The notes: generated from the sequence alone by a model not told the origin. 64,000 bases of DNA from Emticicia sp. BO119 (GCF_013912375.1 NZ_JACETV010000004.1:496001-560000), one strand, 5' to 3'. Counted from the stretch's first letter, positions 8,650 through 17,776 are shown. Numbers and translations: made by a program.

Positions 8650-9339
8650 TTATTTAGATGTGTATTGATAAAAAATTCCGGTATCGAAAGGTGTCCAGAG
8701 GCTGGCTTTTTGTCCACAGCTTTTCAGCCCGTTATTAGCCCATGTATTGCAGGTATGAAAGATATGATAACTGCCTTTTGCTTCATAGAAAGCATCTTCT
8801 TTACCATAATTCGCATTGGTCTGAATATACATCAGATGTCCCTGCGAATCGGTTGTAAAGCTTTCCTGAATATATTTGATGAGTCTGGAATACTGTTCTT
8901 TAGAAATATTTATCTTCACACAATCTGCTCCCTCTCTCATGCTTTTGTAGAAAGTCGCATGAATGGCAGAAGTACTCAGCGCAAATGCTGCTTTAAACGC
9001 AGTACTGGCTTTCAAATCTGCCCAGGTAGGTGTCTCTAAATAAAAACCTTTATCTCCCCAGCCAAATGCCACATACTCAAACAAACTGTCTTTACCAGTT
9101 GTATTGACAAACTTCACCTCCTGGCTCCAGTCAATCTGTTCGTTTTTAATAGGTACAACCAAATCTGTATGCACCCCATTTGTCAGAATATAGACCGGAA
9201 CATCACTTTGGGTCTGGCTTTCTCTATCTACGCTTATTCTTGATAAAACGTAGGCAGAGAGTAGATAAACCCCAATCAGACAAACCAACGTCAGGATAAC
9301 AAGACCTGTGATTTTGAGTGTTTTTATGGCAATTTTCAA
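8650..9339 (-). CDS. TIGR02117/DUF2459 family protein
   Basis: A 229-aa protein with one N-terminal membrane segment (about residues 11-33, [19 protein letters not shown]), then a soluble exported domain. It carries the DUF2459 hallmarks: [29 protein letters not shown] and the C-terminal [11 protein letters not shown] block with a conserved Cys and Asn. The family was first noted near urease genes, but no urease is present and its function is unknown. The Cys/His/Asn conservation resembles a papain-like active site, which is an inference. It precedes yiaA by 8 bases. Confidence 0.8.
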   Translation of the reverse strand: MKIAIKTLKITGLVILTLVCLIGVYLLSAYVLSRISVDRESQTQSDVPVYILTNGVHTDLVVPIKNEQIDWSQEVKFVNTTGKDSLFEYVAFGWGDKGFYLETPTWADLKASTAFKAAFALSTSAIHATFYKSMREGADCVKINISKEQYSRLIKYIQESFTTDSQGHLMYIQTNANYGKEDAFYEAKGSYHIFHTCNTWANNGLKSCGQKASLWTPFDTGIFYQYTSK

Positions 9340-9374
9340 GGTAATAATAGGTTAGATACGTATGTACAGAAATT

Positions 9375-9845
9375 TTATCTCATTCTGTCAGCGTCTCTTA
9401 CAGTTTTCTCATCTTTACGAATCAAACGATTCGCAATCCAGTTGAATACCAAAGCGACAAAGGCAGCCCAGAAGCCAATACCAAATTCTCCTTGTTGGTC
9501 TGGTGCAAAAAACTTGGTCGCTTCAAACTGAATATGGTAAACCGTTGTTCCTAATAACGCAGCTCCAATAAGAGAATTAAGCGCTACAAAAAGCATCTGA
9601 CGAACACGATTTTTATATTGAAAAATAGTAAAAAGCGATGTACCTGCTGAAAGTACCGCCAGAATCGCCAGATAATAAACAGGCTTGTTTACTTCGGCCA
9701 GCGTGCCTTTCATGTGTAATAAAAAATAAGGATTCAAAATCGCTTCTTCTCCTACACCTACCTTATGCCATACCGGAGTGGCTAAATACAAAATCATACA
9801 GATAGAAGTAAGAAGCAGTAAAAGTGATTGAGGGCGTTGTAACAT
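9375..9845 (-). CDS. DUF4293 family membrane protein
   Basis: A 156-aa membrane protein with four hydrophobic segments, starting MLQRPQSLLLLLTSICMI. This N-terminus, the short periplasmic piece with PVWHKVG, and the last helix GFWAAFVALVFNWIANRLIRKDE fit DUF4293, a Bacteroidota-specific family of unknown function. The charged C-terminal tail (RKDEKTVRDADRMR) is typical. It is 35 bases upstream of the DUF2459 gene on the same strand and could head a three-gene unit with it and yiaA. Confidence 0.75.
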   Translation of the reverse strand: MLQRPQSLLLLLTSICMILYLATPVWHKVGVGEEAILNPYFLLHMKGTLAEVNKPVYYLAILAVLSAGTSLFTIFQYKNRVRQMLFVALNSLIGAALLGTTVYHIQFEATKFFAPDQQGEFGIGFWAAFVALVFNWIANRLIRKDEKTVRDADRMR

Positions 9846-9933
9846 TTCAACAAATAATTAAGAATTATTAAAAACAAATATCAGTACAAAGGTAAATAAT
9901 CGTGCAAATGGTTTAAGAAACCTGCACTTTTTT

Positions 9934-10437
9934 TTATTGAGTAGTCAGAATGTTGATAATCTCTTTATGTTCGGGGTACTCTTGCATTAGTTTTTCCCGG
10001 CTTGCCATTTCAAAATCAGCAAAGCTAAAACCTGGCGCAACAGTACAGCCCACCAGCGAATAACTATTTGATAAGGCAGGTTTACTGCCAAACCATACAC
10101 CTGCCGGAACTACCGCCTGAAAAACTTCTCCGTTTTCTGGGTTGTCTCCTAATTTGATTGTCTGTACAAACCCTTGATTATCTATATAGTAGACATTCAA
10201 AGGCGAACCGTAATAAAAGTGCCACATTTCATCAGACTTGATACGGTGTAATGCAGAAAACTGATGGCTTTCGAGTAAAAAATAAATGCCTGTGCTAAAA
10301 TTTCTTTCTCCCTCAAAACGTTTAGGAAGAGCATCATGCGGAATGATTTCGGCCGAACGATACGTTTCAGCAAAATATCCACCCTCTGGATGTGCCTGCA
10401 AATGGTATTTTTCAACCCAATATGTGGCTGTTTTCAT
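9934..10437 (-). CDS. Cupin family protein (DUF985/Cupin_5)
   Basis: A 167-aa single-domain cupin. The family pattern is complete: YWVEKYHLQAHPEGGYFAETYRS at the start, STGIYFLLESHQFSALHRIKSDEMWHFYYG in the first cupin motif (His, Glu, His as likely metal ligands), GVWFGSKP, and VGCTVAPGFSFADFEMA near the end. Members are cytosolic beta-barrels, some compared with sugar epimerases, but no reaction is established for this branch. The gene is divergent from gldG. Confidence 0.85.
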   Translation of the reverse strand: MKTATYWVEKYHLQAHPEGGYFAETYRSAEIIPHDALPKRFEGERNFSTGIYFLLESHQFSALHRIKSDEMWHFYYGSPLNVYYIDNQGFVQTIKLGDNPENGEVFQAVVPAGVWFGSKPALSNSYSLVGCTVAPGFSFADFEMASREKLMQEYPEHKEIINILTTQ

Positions 10438-10522
10438 ATTAGAGTATGTTTACATGTGGAAGAGATGAATGAATATCTTATTTTTGGCAAAATAAACAGA
10501 AAGGTTCTCCCTGATTATCTTA

Positions 10523-12184
10523 ATGAAAAGTAAATTTATAAAAATCCTCGCTATTGTTGGCGGAATTGTCTTGCTAAATGTACTGGCCTCTTTTGTATTC
10601 TTTCGCCTGGACCTCACCGAAGAAAAACGCTATTCTATCTCTGATGCTACAAAAAGTCTCTTAGAAAATCTGGATAAAGAGATATTGATAAAGGTATATC
10701 TGGATGGGGATGAATTACCGGGCGGATTTGAAAGACTGAAACGTGCTGTCAATGAAACTTTAGAGGAATTTCAGATATATGGTGGTACTAAAATTGAGTT
10801 TCGTTCGATTGACCCAAGTGCTGAAAGCGATACCAAAAAGCGGGAAGACTTTTATGCCCAGTTGATGAAAAAAGGTATGCAACCTTCAAGAGTGATAGAT
10901 ACTAAAGGTGGCCGTCAGGTGGAGAATATTGTTTTCCCATATGCTTCTGTGAGTTATGAGGGCAAAGAAGTACCAGTGCAATTGTTGAAAGGAACGGAAG
11001 GGAGAACGGCACAAGAAAAACTGAACCAATCATACGAAAATGTAGAGTATGAACTGGCAACTGCCATTCGTAAGTTGACTTTGAAGGAGAAAAAGAAAAT
11101 TGGTTTATTGGCTGAGTTTACTAATCTGAAACCTATCAGCTTTGCTGATTTGATTACGTCTTTACAGGAGCGTTACGATTTATTCATCATAGATGCCAAA
11201 CAATCGCCTACTTTTGGAGGGCTTGATGCTTTGATTCTGCCTAAGCCTACTCTTCCGGTTGATGATAGTACCAAATACAAAATAGACCAGTATGTGATGA
11301 ATGGGGGCAGGGCTTTGTTCTTTGTTGATGGCCTCAAAGTAGATTCAGTAAGTCTGGAAGGTACTTTTGCACAGCCTTTAGAATTGAATCTGACTGATTT
11401 ATTCTTTAAATATGGCGTCAGAATCAATAGTAATATTGTAAAAGATGGCGCAAGCTCTGCGGCTATACCAATGGTAGTAGGGAATATGGGAGACAGACCG
11501 AATATACAGCCGATTCCTTATCGATATTACCCTGTTATCAACAACTTTGGCAAAAGCCTGATTACGAATAACCTTGATTTGATTTTCTGTAAGTATGTTG
11601 CCTCTATTGATACGGTGCAGGCAGCAGGTGTAAATAAGATACCTTTATTAATGACTACCCCTTATACCAAGGTATTGAATGCCCCGGCACTGGTTACCTA
11701 TAACGAAGCGCATACAGAAACCCAGCAGGATGAATATAATGGTGGTGTAAAAACTGTAGCTTATTTATTGGAAGGAAAATTTGAATCTTTATACAAAAAT
11801 CGTTTGTTACCTTCTGACCCGCAATATAAATCATTCAAGGCTGAGAGCGTGCCTACTAAAATGTTAGTTTGCTCTGATGGTGACTTGATTGTGAATGATT
11901 TAAGCCCTAAAACGGGTAATCCATTGCCATTGGGTTTTGATAAAACCACCCAACACGTATTTGGTAATAAAGACTTTGTGATGAATGCCATTGATTATAT
12001 GATTGATGAAAATGGGGTTATACAAGCCCGTGGCAAAGAGGTAAAACTTCGCCCGTTAGATAAATTACGCACGCGTGATGAGCGCACCAAATGGCAGATT
12101 ATCAACATTGCATTGCCTTTAGTAGTTGTGATTTTATTTGGAATTATTTTATATATGTTGCGCAAAAGAAAATTTGCCTACTGA
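10523..12184 (+). CDS. gldG: Gliding motility-associated protein GldG (ABC auxiliary, periplasmic)
   Basis: A 553-aa GldG. It has one N-terminal membrane helix (about residues 7-26), then a long extracytoplasmic region starting FFRLDLTEEKRYSISDATKSLL, the signature of ABC_transp_aux/GldG proteins, and a C-terminal membrane helix just before the last basic residues (LRKRKFAY). In Flavobacterium, GldA (ATPase), GldF (permease) and GldG form an ABC transporter needed for gliding. Here neither gldF nor gldA is adjacent: upstream is a divergent cupin gene and downstream an unrelated GMC operon. A TATTTTTG -7 element lies at 10479-10486. Confidence 0.88.
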   Translation: MKSKFIKILAIVGGIVLLNVLASFVFFRLDLTEEKRYSISDATKSLLENLDKEILIKVYLDGDELPGGFERLKRAVNETLEEFQIYGGTKIEFRSIDPSAESDTKKREDFYAQLMKKGMQPSRVIDTKGGRQVENIVFPYASVSYEGKEVPVQLLKGTEGRTAQEKLNQSYENVEYELATAIRKLTLKEKKKIGLLAEFTNLKPISFADLITSLQERYDLFIIDAKQSPTFGGLDALILPKPTLPVDDSTKYKIDQYVMNGGRALFFVDGLKVDSVSLEGTFAQPLELNLTDLFFKYGVRINSNIVKDGASSAAIPMVVGNMGDRPNIQPIPYRYYPVINNFGKSLITNNLDLIFCKYVASIDTVQAAGVNKIPLLMTTPYTKVLNAPALVTYNEAHTETQQDEYNGGVKTVAYLLEGKFESLYKNRLLPSDPQYKSFKAESVPTKMLVCSDGDLIVNDLSPKTGNPLPLGFDKTTQHVFGNKDFVMNAIDYMIDENGVIQARGKEVKLRPLDKLRTRDERTKWQIINIALPLVVVILFGIILYMLRKRKFAY

Positions 12185-12263
12185 TTGGTCTTTTTTTTTG
12201 TAAAAAAAGTACTACTTTTAAACTCGAAATATTTTTTAATCTTCTATTTACGACCGGTTAAAC

Positions 12264-14012
12264 ATGAACCTATTTGAAATCAAAGAGCAACCGAAGGTCT
12301 ATGACGTAGTAATTGTAGGCTCTGGTGCAGGAGGAGGTATGGCAGCATACCAACTAACTAAAGCAGGTGCAAAGGTTTGCTTATTAGAGGCGGGCGGTTA
12401 CTTCGACCCAGCAGATCCTAAATACATCACACAATTAAAAAATCCCTGGGAATCTCCTCGTCGTGGCGCAAGTACCCGCACCCGTCCGTTTGGTGATTTT
12501 GATGCTGCCTGGGGAGGCTGGGACATCGAAGGCGAACAATACTCAGCTATGCCCGGTACTCAGTTCCGTTGGTTCCGTTCAAGAATGTTGGGAGGTAGAA
12601 CCAACCACTGGGGACGTATTTCGATGCGTTTCGGCCCTGATGATTTCCGCAGAGGCTCATTAACAGGTATCGGTGATGACTGGCCTACCAGCTACGACGA
12701 TTACGCACCGTATTATGATAAAGTTGATAGATTGATTGGTTTGTTTGGTACTAAAGAAGGTATCCGTAACGAACCGGATGGTATTTTCCTGCCTCCGCCG
12801 AAACCACGTCTGCATGAGTTGATGTTGAAAAAAGCAGCTACAAGCATTGGTATTCCGGTTATCCCATCTCGTATGGCGATGCTTACCAAACCTATTAACG
12901 ATTCACGTGGGGCTTGTTTCTACTGTGCTCAATGTGGCAGAGCCTGTCAGGCTTATGCCGATTTCTCGTCATCATCAGTATTATGTATCCCTGCGGCTAA
13001 AACAGGTAACCTTACACTGATTAACAATGCGATGGTAAGAGAGGTATTGACAGACCCTAATACTGGACTATCAACGGGTGTTTCGTATGTAAACAAGCTT
13101 GATTTGAAAGAGTATTCAGTAAAAGGCAAAATTGTAATCTTAGCAGCAAGTACCTGCGAAACCGCCCGTATCATGCTTAACTCTAAATCGCCAAGATTTG
13201 CCAGAGGCTTAGCCAATGATAGCGGTGTAATCGGTAAATACCTGAACGACTCAACAGGTGCAAGCCGTTCGGCATTTATCCCTGCTTTGATGGATCGTAA
13301 ACGCTATAATGAAGATGGTGTAGGGGGTATGCACGTATTTACGCCATGGTGGGTAGATAACAAAAAACTTGATTTTCCTCGTGGTTACCATATTGAGTAT
13401 GGTGGCGGTATGGGGATGCCGGGCTTTGGCTTTGGTATGGGTATTGAACGTGTAAACGGATTGATTACCGACAAAAACGGCAATAAGAAAAAAGCAGGTG
13501 GTTATGGCCTGGGTCTGAAAGACGATATTCGTCGTACATATGGTGCTTATATCGGCATGGCAGGTCGCGGAGAACCTATTCCATTAGAGTCAAACTATTG
13601 TGAGATTGATCCTAATAGTGTAGATAAATATGGTATCCCAACGTTACGTTATCACTATAAATGGAGCGAAAACGAAATAAAACAAGCCAAACATATGCAG
13701 GATACTTTCGAGCAGATTATCCATGCAATGGGGGGGATTCCGATGGGTAGAAAACCTGATGCAAGTAATAACTATGGCTTGGCTCAACCGGGTGAAATCA
13801 TTCACGAAGTAGGAACTGTTCGTATGGGCAATGACCCTAAAAAATCGGCTCTCAATGGCTGGCAACAAGCGCATGATGTAAAGAACCTGTTTGTAGTAGA
13901 TGCGGCGCCATTCGTATCGCAGGGGGATAAAAACGTAACCTGGACAATCCTTGCCAGTTCGTGGCGTACTTCAGATTACATCATTGAGCAGAGAAAAGCG
14001 AAAAACCTTTAA
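12264..14012 (+). CDS. GMC-family oxidoreductase (large FAD subunit)
   Basis: A 582-aa FAD-dependent GMC oxidoreductase, probably a membrane-linked dehydrogenase for a sugar, polyol or related alcohol. The FAD dinucleotide motif GSGAGGGMAAYQL is at about residues 19-31, with LLEAGG at the end of strand 2. MLGGRTNHWGRISMRF is the second GMC block. HEVGTVRMGNDP near the C-terminus holds the active-site His region, and NVTWTILASSWR closes the family pattern. A Cys cluster (CFYCAQCGRACQ) near residue 217 is unusual for oxidases but common in gluconate-2-dehydrogenase-like enzymes. There is no signal peptide; the partner 15 bases downstream has one. Confidence 0.9.
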   Translation: MNLFEIKEQPKVYDVVIVGSGAGGGMAAYQLTKAGAKVCLLEAGGYFDPADPKYITQLKNPWESPRRGASTRTRPFGDFDAAWGGWDIEGEQYSAMPGTQFRWFRSRMLGGRTNHWGRISMRFGPDDFRRGSLTGIGDDWPTSYDDYAPYYDKVDRLIGLFGTKEGIRNEPDGIFLPPPKPRLHELMLKKAATSIGIPVIPSRMAMLTKPINDSRGACFYCAQCGRACQAYADFSSSSVLCIPAAKTGNLTLINNAMVREVLTDPNTGLSTGVSYVNKLDLKEYSVKGKIVILAASTCETARIMLNSKSPRFARGLANDSGVIGKYLNDSTGASRSAFIPALMDRKRYNEDGVGGMHVFTPWWVDNKKLDFPRGYHIEYGGGMGMPGFGFGMGIERVNGLITDKNGNKKKAGGYGLGLKDDIRRTYGAYIGMAGRGEPIPLESNYCEIDPNSVDKYGIPTLRYHYKWSENEIKQAKHMQDTFEQIIHAMGGIPMGRKPDASNNYGLAQPGEIIHEVGTVRMGNDPKKSALNGWQQAHDVKNLFVVDAAPFVSQGDKNVTWTILASSWRTSDYIIEQRKAKNL

Positions 14013-14027
14013 ACCCATTTTCCAGAC

Positions 14028-14663
14028 ATGAAACGTAGAGACACATTAAAAGCACTTTCATTGAGCTCGTTGGGAATGGCTGTTTTACCAACCACCGACC
14101 TCGTAGCAGCACCACCGGACCCGAAGCCGTTTAAAACCACCCCAGCGCGTATTCCGGAAGAAATAGAGAGAGATAAAAAGATAATGGCTGAAAAATTCCT
14201 GACTGTGGCAGAGTTGGCTACTATCGGAATTTTAGCTGATATCATAATTCCGGCAGAAGGTAAGTCGGGCAGTGCTACACAAGCAGGTGTGCCTGCTTTT
14301 ATCGAGTTTATTGTAAAAGATATGCCACAGTATCAGACACCTATCAGAGGTGGTTTGAGATGGCTGGATAACCATAGCACCAAACGCTTCGGTAAATCTT
14401 TTGGACAGATTACGCCTGCACAGCGTATCGAGATAGTAGAAGATATTGCGTACCCGGATGATGTAAAACCGGAATTCAGCCATGGGGCAGCGTTTTTCTC
14501 ACAAATCCGTAATCTGACAGTAACAGGCTTCTATACAACCCGTATGGGCTTCGATGATTTAGGATATATGGGTAATACCCCAAATGATTGGCAAGGTGTA
14601 CCGCAAGACGTATTAGATAAATACGGCTTACAGTATGACCCGATTTATGATAAAAAGGATTGA
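14028..14663 (+). CDS. Gluconate 2-dehydrogenase subunit 3-like protein with Tat signal
   Basis: A 211-aa small subunit of the gluconate-2-dehydrogenase subunit 3 family. A twin-arginine signal (KRRDTLKAL at residues 2-10, then a hydrophobic stretch to about residue 28) directs it across the inner membrane folded. The body shows LADIIIPAEGKSGSATQAGVPAFIEF and the late FYTTRMGFDDLGYMGN block typical of the family. The gene starts 15 bases after the GMC subunit. In known complexes this subunit carries the signal for the pair, so the FAD subunit probably travels with it. A cytochrome c subunit is not present next to them. Confidence 0.87.
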   Translation: MKRRDTLKALSLSSLGMAVLPTTDLVAAPPDPKPFKTTPARIPEEIERDKKIMAEKFLTVAELATIGILADIIIPAEGKSGSATQAGVPAFIEFIVKDMPQYQTPIRGGLRWLDNHSTKRFGKSFGQITPAQRIEIVEDIAYPDDVKPEFSHGAAFFSQIRNLTVTGFYTTRMGFDDLGYMGNTPNDWQGVPQDVLDKYGLQYDPIYDKKD

Positions 14664-14687
14664 TAGTTAATATCAGATTATAAAATT

Positions 14688-14720
14688 AAAGCCCTGAAAG
14701 ATTTCTTTCAGGGCTTTTGA
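14688..14720. terminator. Bidirectional intrinsic terminator
   Basis: AAAGCCCTGAAAG (14688-14700) pairs with CTTTCAGGGCTTT (14705-14717) around ATTT. It lies between the convergent GMC operon and serBA. Confidence 0.9.
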
Positions 14721-14752
14721 TTTATGATAATTTTTTAAATCGTGATACACCA

Positions 14753-16645
14753 TCAATACAACATCCTGAACCTAATCGTCTCTTCAATATCCTTAATCTC
14801 CTGCACAAACTCGTCGGTATAGCCTTTATCAATGTCCATAATTACATAACCGATTTTCTCGTTGGTTTTCAGGTATTGACCGTTGATATTGATTGAATGT
14901 TTAGCAAAGATATTATTGATTTTTGCCAATATACCCGGTACATTTTTATGAATATGCAATAAACGGTGAGAATCTTTCAATAACGGCAATTGCAATTCCG
15001 GGAAATTGACACTGCCTGTCGTGCTACCATTATTCATGAATTCCAACAGACGTTCTGGTACATAATGCCCGATGCTTTCCTGGGCCTCTTCGGTACTTCC
15101 ACCAATATGTGGCGTCAGAATTACGTTTGGCAGACCTCTTAATTCGCTGATAAACTCTTCGTTATTGGTCTTAGGCTCGTACGGAAATACATCAACCCCG
15201 GCACCTGCTACTTTGCCCTCTTTGATAGCTTCTACCAAAGCAGGTACATCAACCACATGGCCACGGGCCAGATTCAGGAATATCGATCCTTTTTTCATTA
15301 ACTCAAACTCACGTTTGCCAAAAATATTGATGTTCTCTTTACGGCCATCAATGTGCATACTCACTACATCTGCTACTCGAAGTACCTCATCCAATGAGCG
15401 GCATTTCTTGGCATTGCCGATAGGCATTTTATCTACAATGTCGTAGAAATATACCTCCATACCCAATGCCTCACCGATAACCGATAACTGTGTGCCGATA
15501 TGTCCGTAGCCTATCAGCCCTAATTTTTTACCACGTACTTCAAAGCTATTGTTAGCTGATTTATCCCACTTGCCGGCATGCATACCAATGCTTTTCTCGA
15601 AGATATTCCGGATAAGCATAATCATTTCCCCAACAGCCAGTTCTACTACCGAACGGGTATTGCTATAAGGGGCATTAAAAACGGCGATACCTTTTTCGAT
15701 ACTCGCTTTTAAATCAATCTGGTTAGTCCCAATACAGAAAGCACCAATAATCATCAGTTTATCGGCATTTTCTAAAACCTTTCTGGTAACATTGGTTTTT
15801 GAACGAAGCCCTAAAATAGATACACCCTTGATTTTCTCTGCCAGTTCAGCTTCGTCCATCGCACCTTTATGAAACTCTACATCAAAACCTTCATATTTAA
15901 ACGATTCTACAGCCACAGGATGCACATTCTCTAATAAAAGCACTTTGATACGGCTCTTAGGATATGACTGGCTGCGAGGCAGTTTATTCAAATATAGAAA
16001 CTCGTCTAAGGATGGCACTACATGGTCGGCTTTGGCAATTACCTTTTCACGTTCTACATTTTCTGTAAAAGCATAAAAACGATTTACTAAACCCGAGGCT
16101 CTTAGTTCGTAGTCGGTATAACCATCGCCAATGGCATATACATCACCATCCAGGTTTAATGAGCCCAGAAGTTTTACCTTGCCTTTTTCATGGGCTAATA
16201 CATTGGTATCGTCTACGCCTGTGATATTACCCTCATCATCAAACTGAAAAGTATTGGCATAGACATTCTCTTGTTTCAGCCCCATTTCTGTTACAACAGG
16301 TACAATAAACTCTTTAAAACCACCCGAAACCACTAAAATATTGTCCGCATATTCACGCAGGAATTTTTCATTTCTCTGAAAAGAGTCTGATACCTTGGTA
16401 TGCAGGAAATCCACCAGTTGATCAATATGCACACGATTGGCTTTCAGTAAATCAATTCTTCTGCTCAGGGCTTCAGAAAATGAAATCTCGCCATTCATGC
16501 CCATTTCGGTCAGTTTTCTGATTTCGCCTACAATTTTTTCCTGATTGGCATTGCCTGCCAGGGCGATATTGGCTAACTCGTCCAGCCCTTCAACTTTCGT
16601 AAAAGTGCTGTCGAAATCTATAATAAAATAAGGATTATTAGTCAT
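14753..16645 (-). CDS. serBA: Phosphoserine phosphatase / 3-phosphoglycerate dehydrogenase fusion
   Basis: A 630-aa two-enzyme protein for serine synthesis. Residues ~1-225 are a HAD phosphatase of SerB type: DFDST (Asp10, Asp12 nucleophile and acid/base), VVSGGF, a Lys in AHEKGKVK and AIGDGYTDYEL. Residues ~230-540 are a D-3-phosphoglycerate dehydrogenase: GLIGYGHIGTQL (NAD site), LNLARGHVVD (Arg) and LTPHIGGSTEEAQ (His). The C-terminal ~70 residues form an ACT domain (HIHKNVPGILAKINNIFAKH), which usually senses serine. The fusion joins the first and last steps of the phosphorylated pathway; the middle enzyme SerC is not in the window. Confidence 0.9.
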   Translation of the reverse strand: MTNNPYFIIDFDSTFTKVEGLDELANIALAGNANQEKIVGEIRKLTEMGMNGEISFSEALSRRIDLLKANRVHIDQLVDFLHTKVSDSFQRNEKFLREYADNILVVSGGFKEFIVPVVTEMGLKQENVYANTFQFDDEGNITGVDDTNVLAHEKGKVKLLGSLNLDGDVYAIGDGYTDYELRASGLVNRFYAFTENVEREKVIAKADHVVPSLDEFLYLNKLPRSQSYPKSRIKVLLLENVHPVAVESFKYEGFDVEFHKGAMDEAELAEKIKGVSILGLRSKTNVTRKVLENADKLMIIGAFCIGTNQIDLKASIEKGIAVFNAPYSNTRSVVELAVGEMIMLIRNIFEKSIGMHAGKWDKSANNSFEVRGKKLGLIGYGHIGTQLSVIGEALGMEVYFYDIVDKMPIGNAKKCRSLDEVLRVADVVSMHIDGRKENINIFGKREFELMKKGSIFLNLARGHVVDVPALVEAIKEGKVAGAGVDVFPYEPKTNNEEFISELRGLPNVILTPHIGGSTEEAQESIGHYVPERLLEFMNNGSTTGSVNFPELQLPLLKDSHRLLHIHKNVPGILAKINNIFAKHSININGQYLKTNEKIGYVIMDIDKGYTDEFVQEIKDIEETIRFRMLY

Positions 16646-16700
16646 GAATCAAAAACTCGATAATAGGTATTGATGTTAAAAGTCTGATTGATACGAATAT

Positions 16701-17231
16701 TTATTCGGGATTCTCCAAAGCAATCTGAATATGCCCTAAATGATGCACACAATGCCATGCCGCCATGTGTAAGGCTTGCGCCAAAGTCAGGTTCATCTGT
16801 CGGCCTAAATGAAAGAAAGTTCTGCTGAAATCTTCGGAGGACATCGTTTTTAGTAAATGTGTCCATCGTTTATGGGTAGCTTCCAGTAACAGGAGTGCAT
16901 CAGCCAGCGGTACACTGGGTACTTCGGGATTATTGGCCCAGCCATTGATATTCGGGCCATAGCCTTGCGGATTATCTTCACATAGTGCCTGTTTGAAACG
17001 GGCAAAATGCAGGATGTGCATATCTGAGATATGAACCACCAAACTGTGGATACTCCATGCTCCTTCACGATACGACTTTGCTAACTCATCTGCGGAGAGG
17101 CTCTTTGTCAATTGCTCATACTTAGCCGGATATTGCTCAATAATGCTGATGTTCTGAGCTATTGCTTCGTCAGAATAGCTATTCTCGGGTGTCCATTTAC
17201 CGATTGGAAACTTACGCTCTTCGAGAGTCAT
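16701..17231 (-). CDS. DinB/YfiT-family putative metal-dependent hydrolase or thiol transferase
   Basis: A 176-aa protein of the DinB-like four-helix family, YfiT branch. It starts MTLEERKFPIGKWTPENSYS. The three metal-binding His positions appear in SLVVHISDMH and in AAWHCVHHLGHIQIA near the C-terminus. YfiT relatives are annotated as bacillithiol transferases or Zn-dependent hydrolases; which applies here is unknown. The frame is open to a TTG at 17261, but the ATG at 17231 gives the usual family N-terminus. It precedes serBA by 55 bases on the same strand, with fold-back element A upstream. Confidence 0.8.
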   Translation of the reverse strand: MTLEERKFPIGKWTPENSYSDEAIAQNISIIEQYPAKYEQLTKSLSADELAKSYREGAWSIHSLVVHISDMHILHFARFKQALCEDNPQGYGPNINGWANNPEVPSVPLADALLLLEATHKRWTHLLKTMSSEDFSRTFFHLGRQMNLTLAQALHMAAWHCVHHLGHIQIALENPE

Positions 17232-17354
17232 TGCTTTAGGGAGGTTTTGTTGCAAACTCAAATTTACAGACTATTTTAGTAGTAAAAATGAGCTAAGCTC
17301 TTGATTTTCAATAATTAAAGGAAATTTCAAGAATATTCTTGATATAATACAAAT

Positions 17355-17513
17355 GAACCTGTTTAAACTTTTTATTTAATGATGAAAATGTGCAGGTTTT
17401 CGATTAGACGAAAAGAAAATTGAGGACGTAGTAGAACTACGTACGAAATTTTCTCTGAAGTATAATCGAAAACCTGCCATTTGTAGTCGAAAGAAATAAG
17501 TTTAAACAGATTC
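17355..17513. repeat. Fold-back element A (nested inverted repeats, ~160 bp)
   Basis: The 159-bp stretch folds on itself in four nested steps. The outer arms are 17355-17370 and 17498-17513. The middle 15-bp arms are 17392-17406 (GCAGGTTTTCGATTA) and 17463-17477 (exact complement). Inner arms are AGAAAATT (17414-17421) and AATTTTCT (17447-17454). The tip is ACGTAG-TAGAA-CTACGT (17426-17442). It lies between the end of yidD and the start of the DinB gene. A second element of the same design is at 38754-38914. No protein is encoded. It may be a mobile palindrome (REP/MITE-like) or a structured RNA. Confidence 0.75.
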
Positions 17514-17563
17514 AAAATCAATAGTTGATGAAGAAGATTTGCAAATATAGTAAATTCTGAGGA

Positions 17564-17773
17564 TTATGGAACGGGGTCATATCCATGACCACCCCATGGA
17601 TGGCAGCGGCCAATGCGCTTGACAGTGAGTAATAAACCCTTGAAAAAACCATATTTCTGAAATGCCTCAACCGAGTACTGGGAGCAGGTAGGCGTATAGC
17701 GACAGGAGGCAGGAAACCAGGGAGAAATCCCGGCCTGATACAAACGCACAAGAAATATGGCAACGTATTTCAT
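17564..17773 (-). CDS. yidD: Membrane protein insertion efficiency factor YidD
   Basis: A 69-aa YidD. The pattern is complete: [19 protein letters not shown], the [10 protein letters not shown] cluster with conserved Cys and Tyr, [15 protein letters not shown], and [17 protein letters not shown] at the C-terminus. YidD assists membrane-protein insertion with YidC at the inner membrane. It usually sits next to rnpA and yidC; here it instead ends a ubiE-porT-yidD series, beginning 3 bases after the porT-like gene. It is very probably co-transcribed with those genes. Confidence 0.95.
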   Translation of the reverse strand: MKYVAIFLVRLYQAGISPWFPASCRYTPTCSQYSVEAFQKYGFFKGLLLTVKRIGRCHPWGGHGYDPVP

Positions 17774-17776
17774 AAT

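Noticed and set aside
10464-10532. A 22-codon frame just before gldG
   Set aside because: It overlaps the gldG start and the -7 element and has no independent support.
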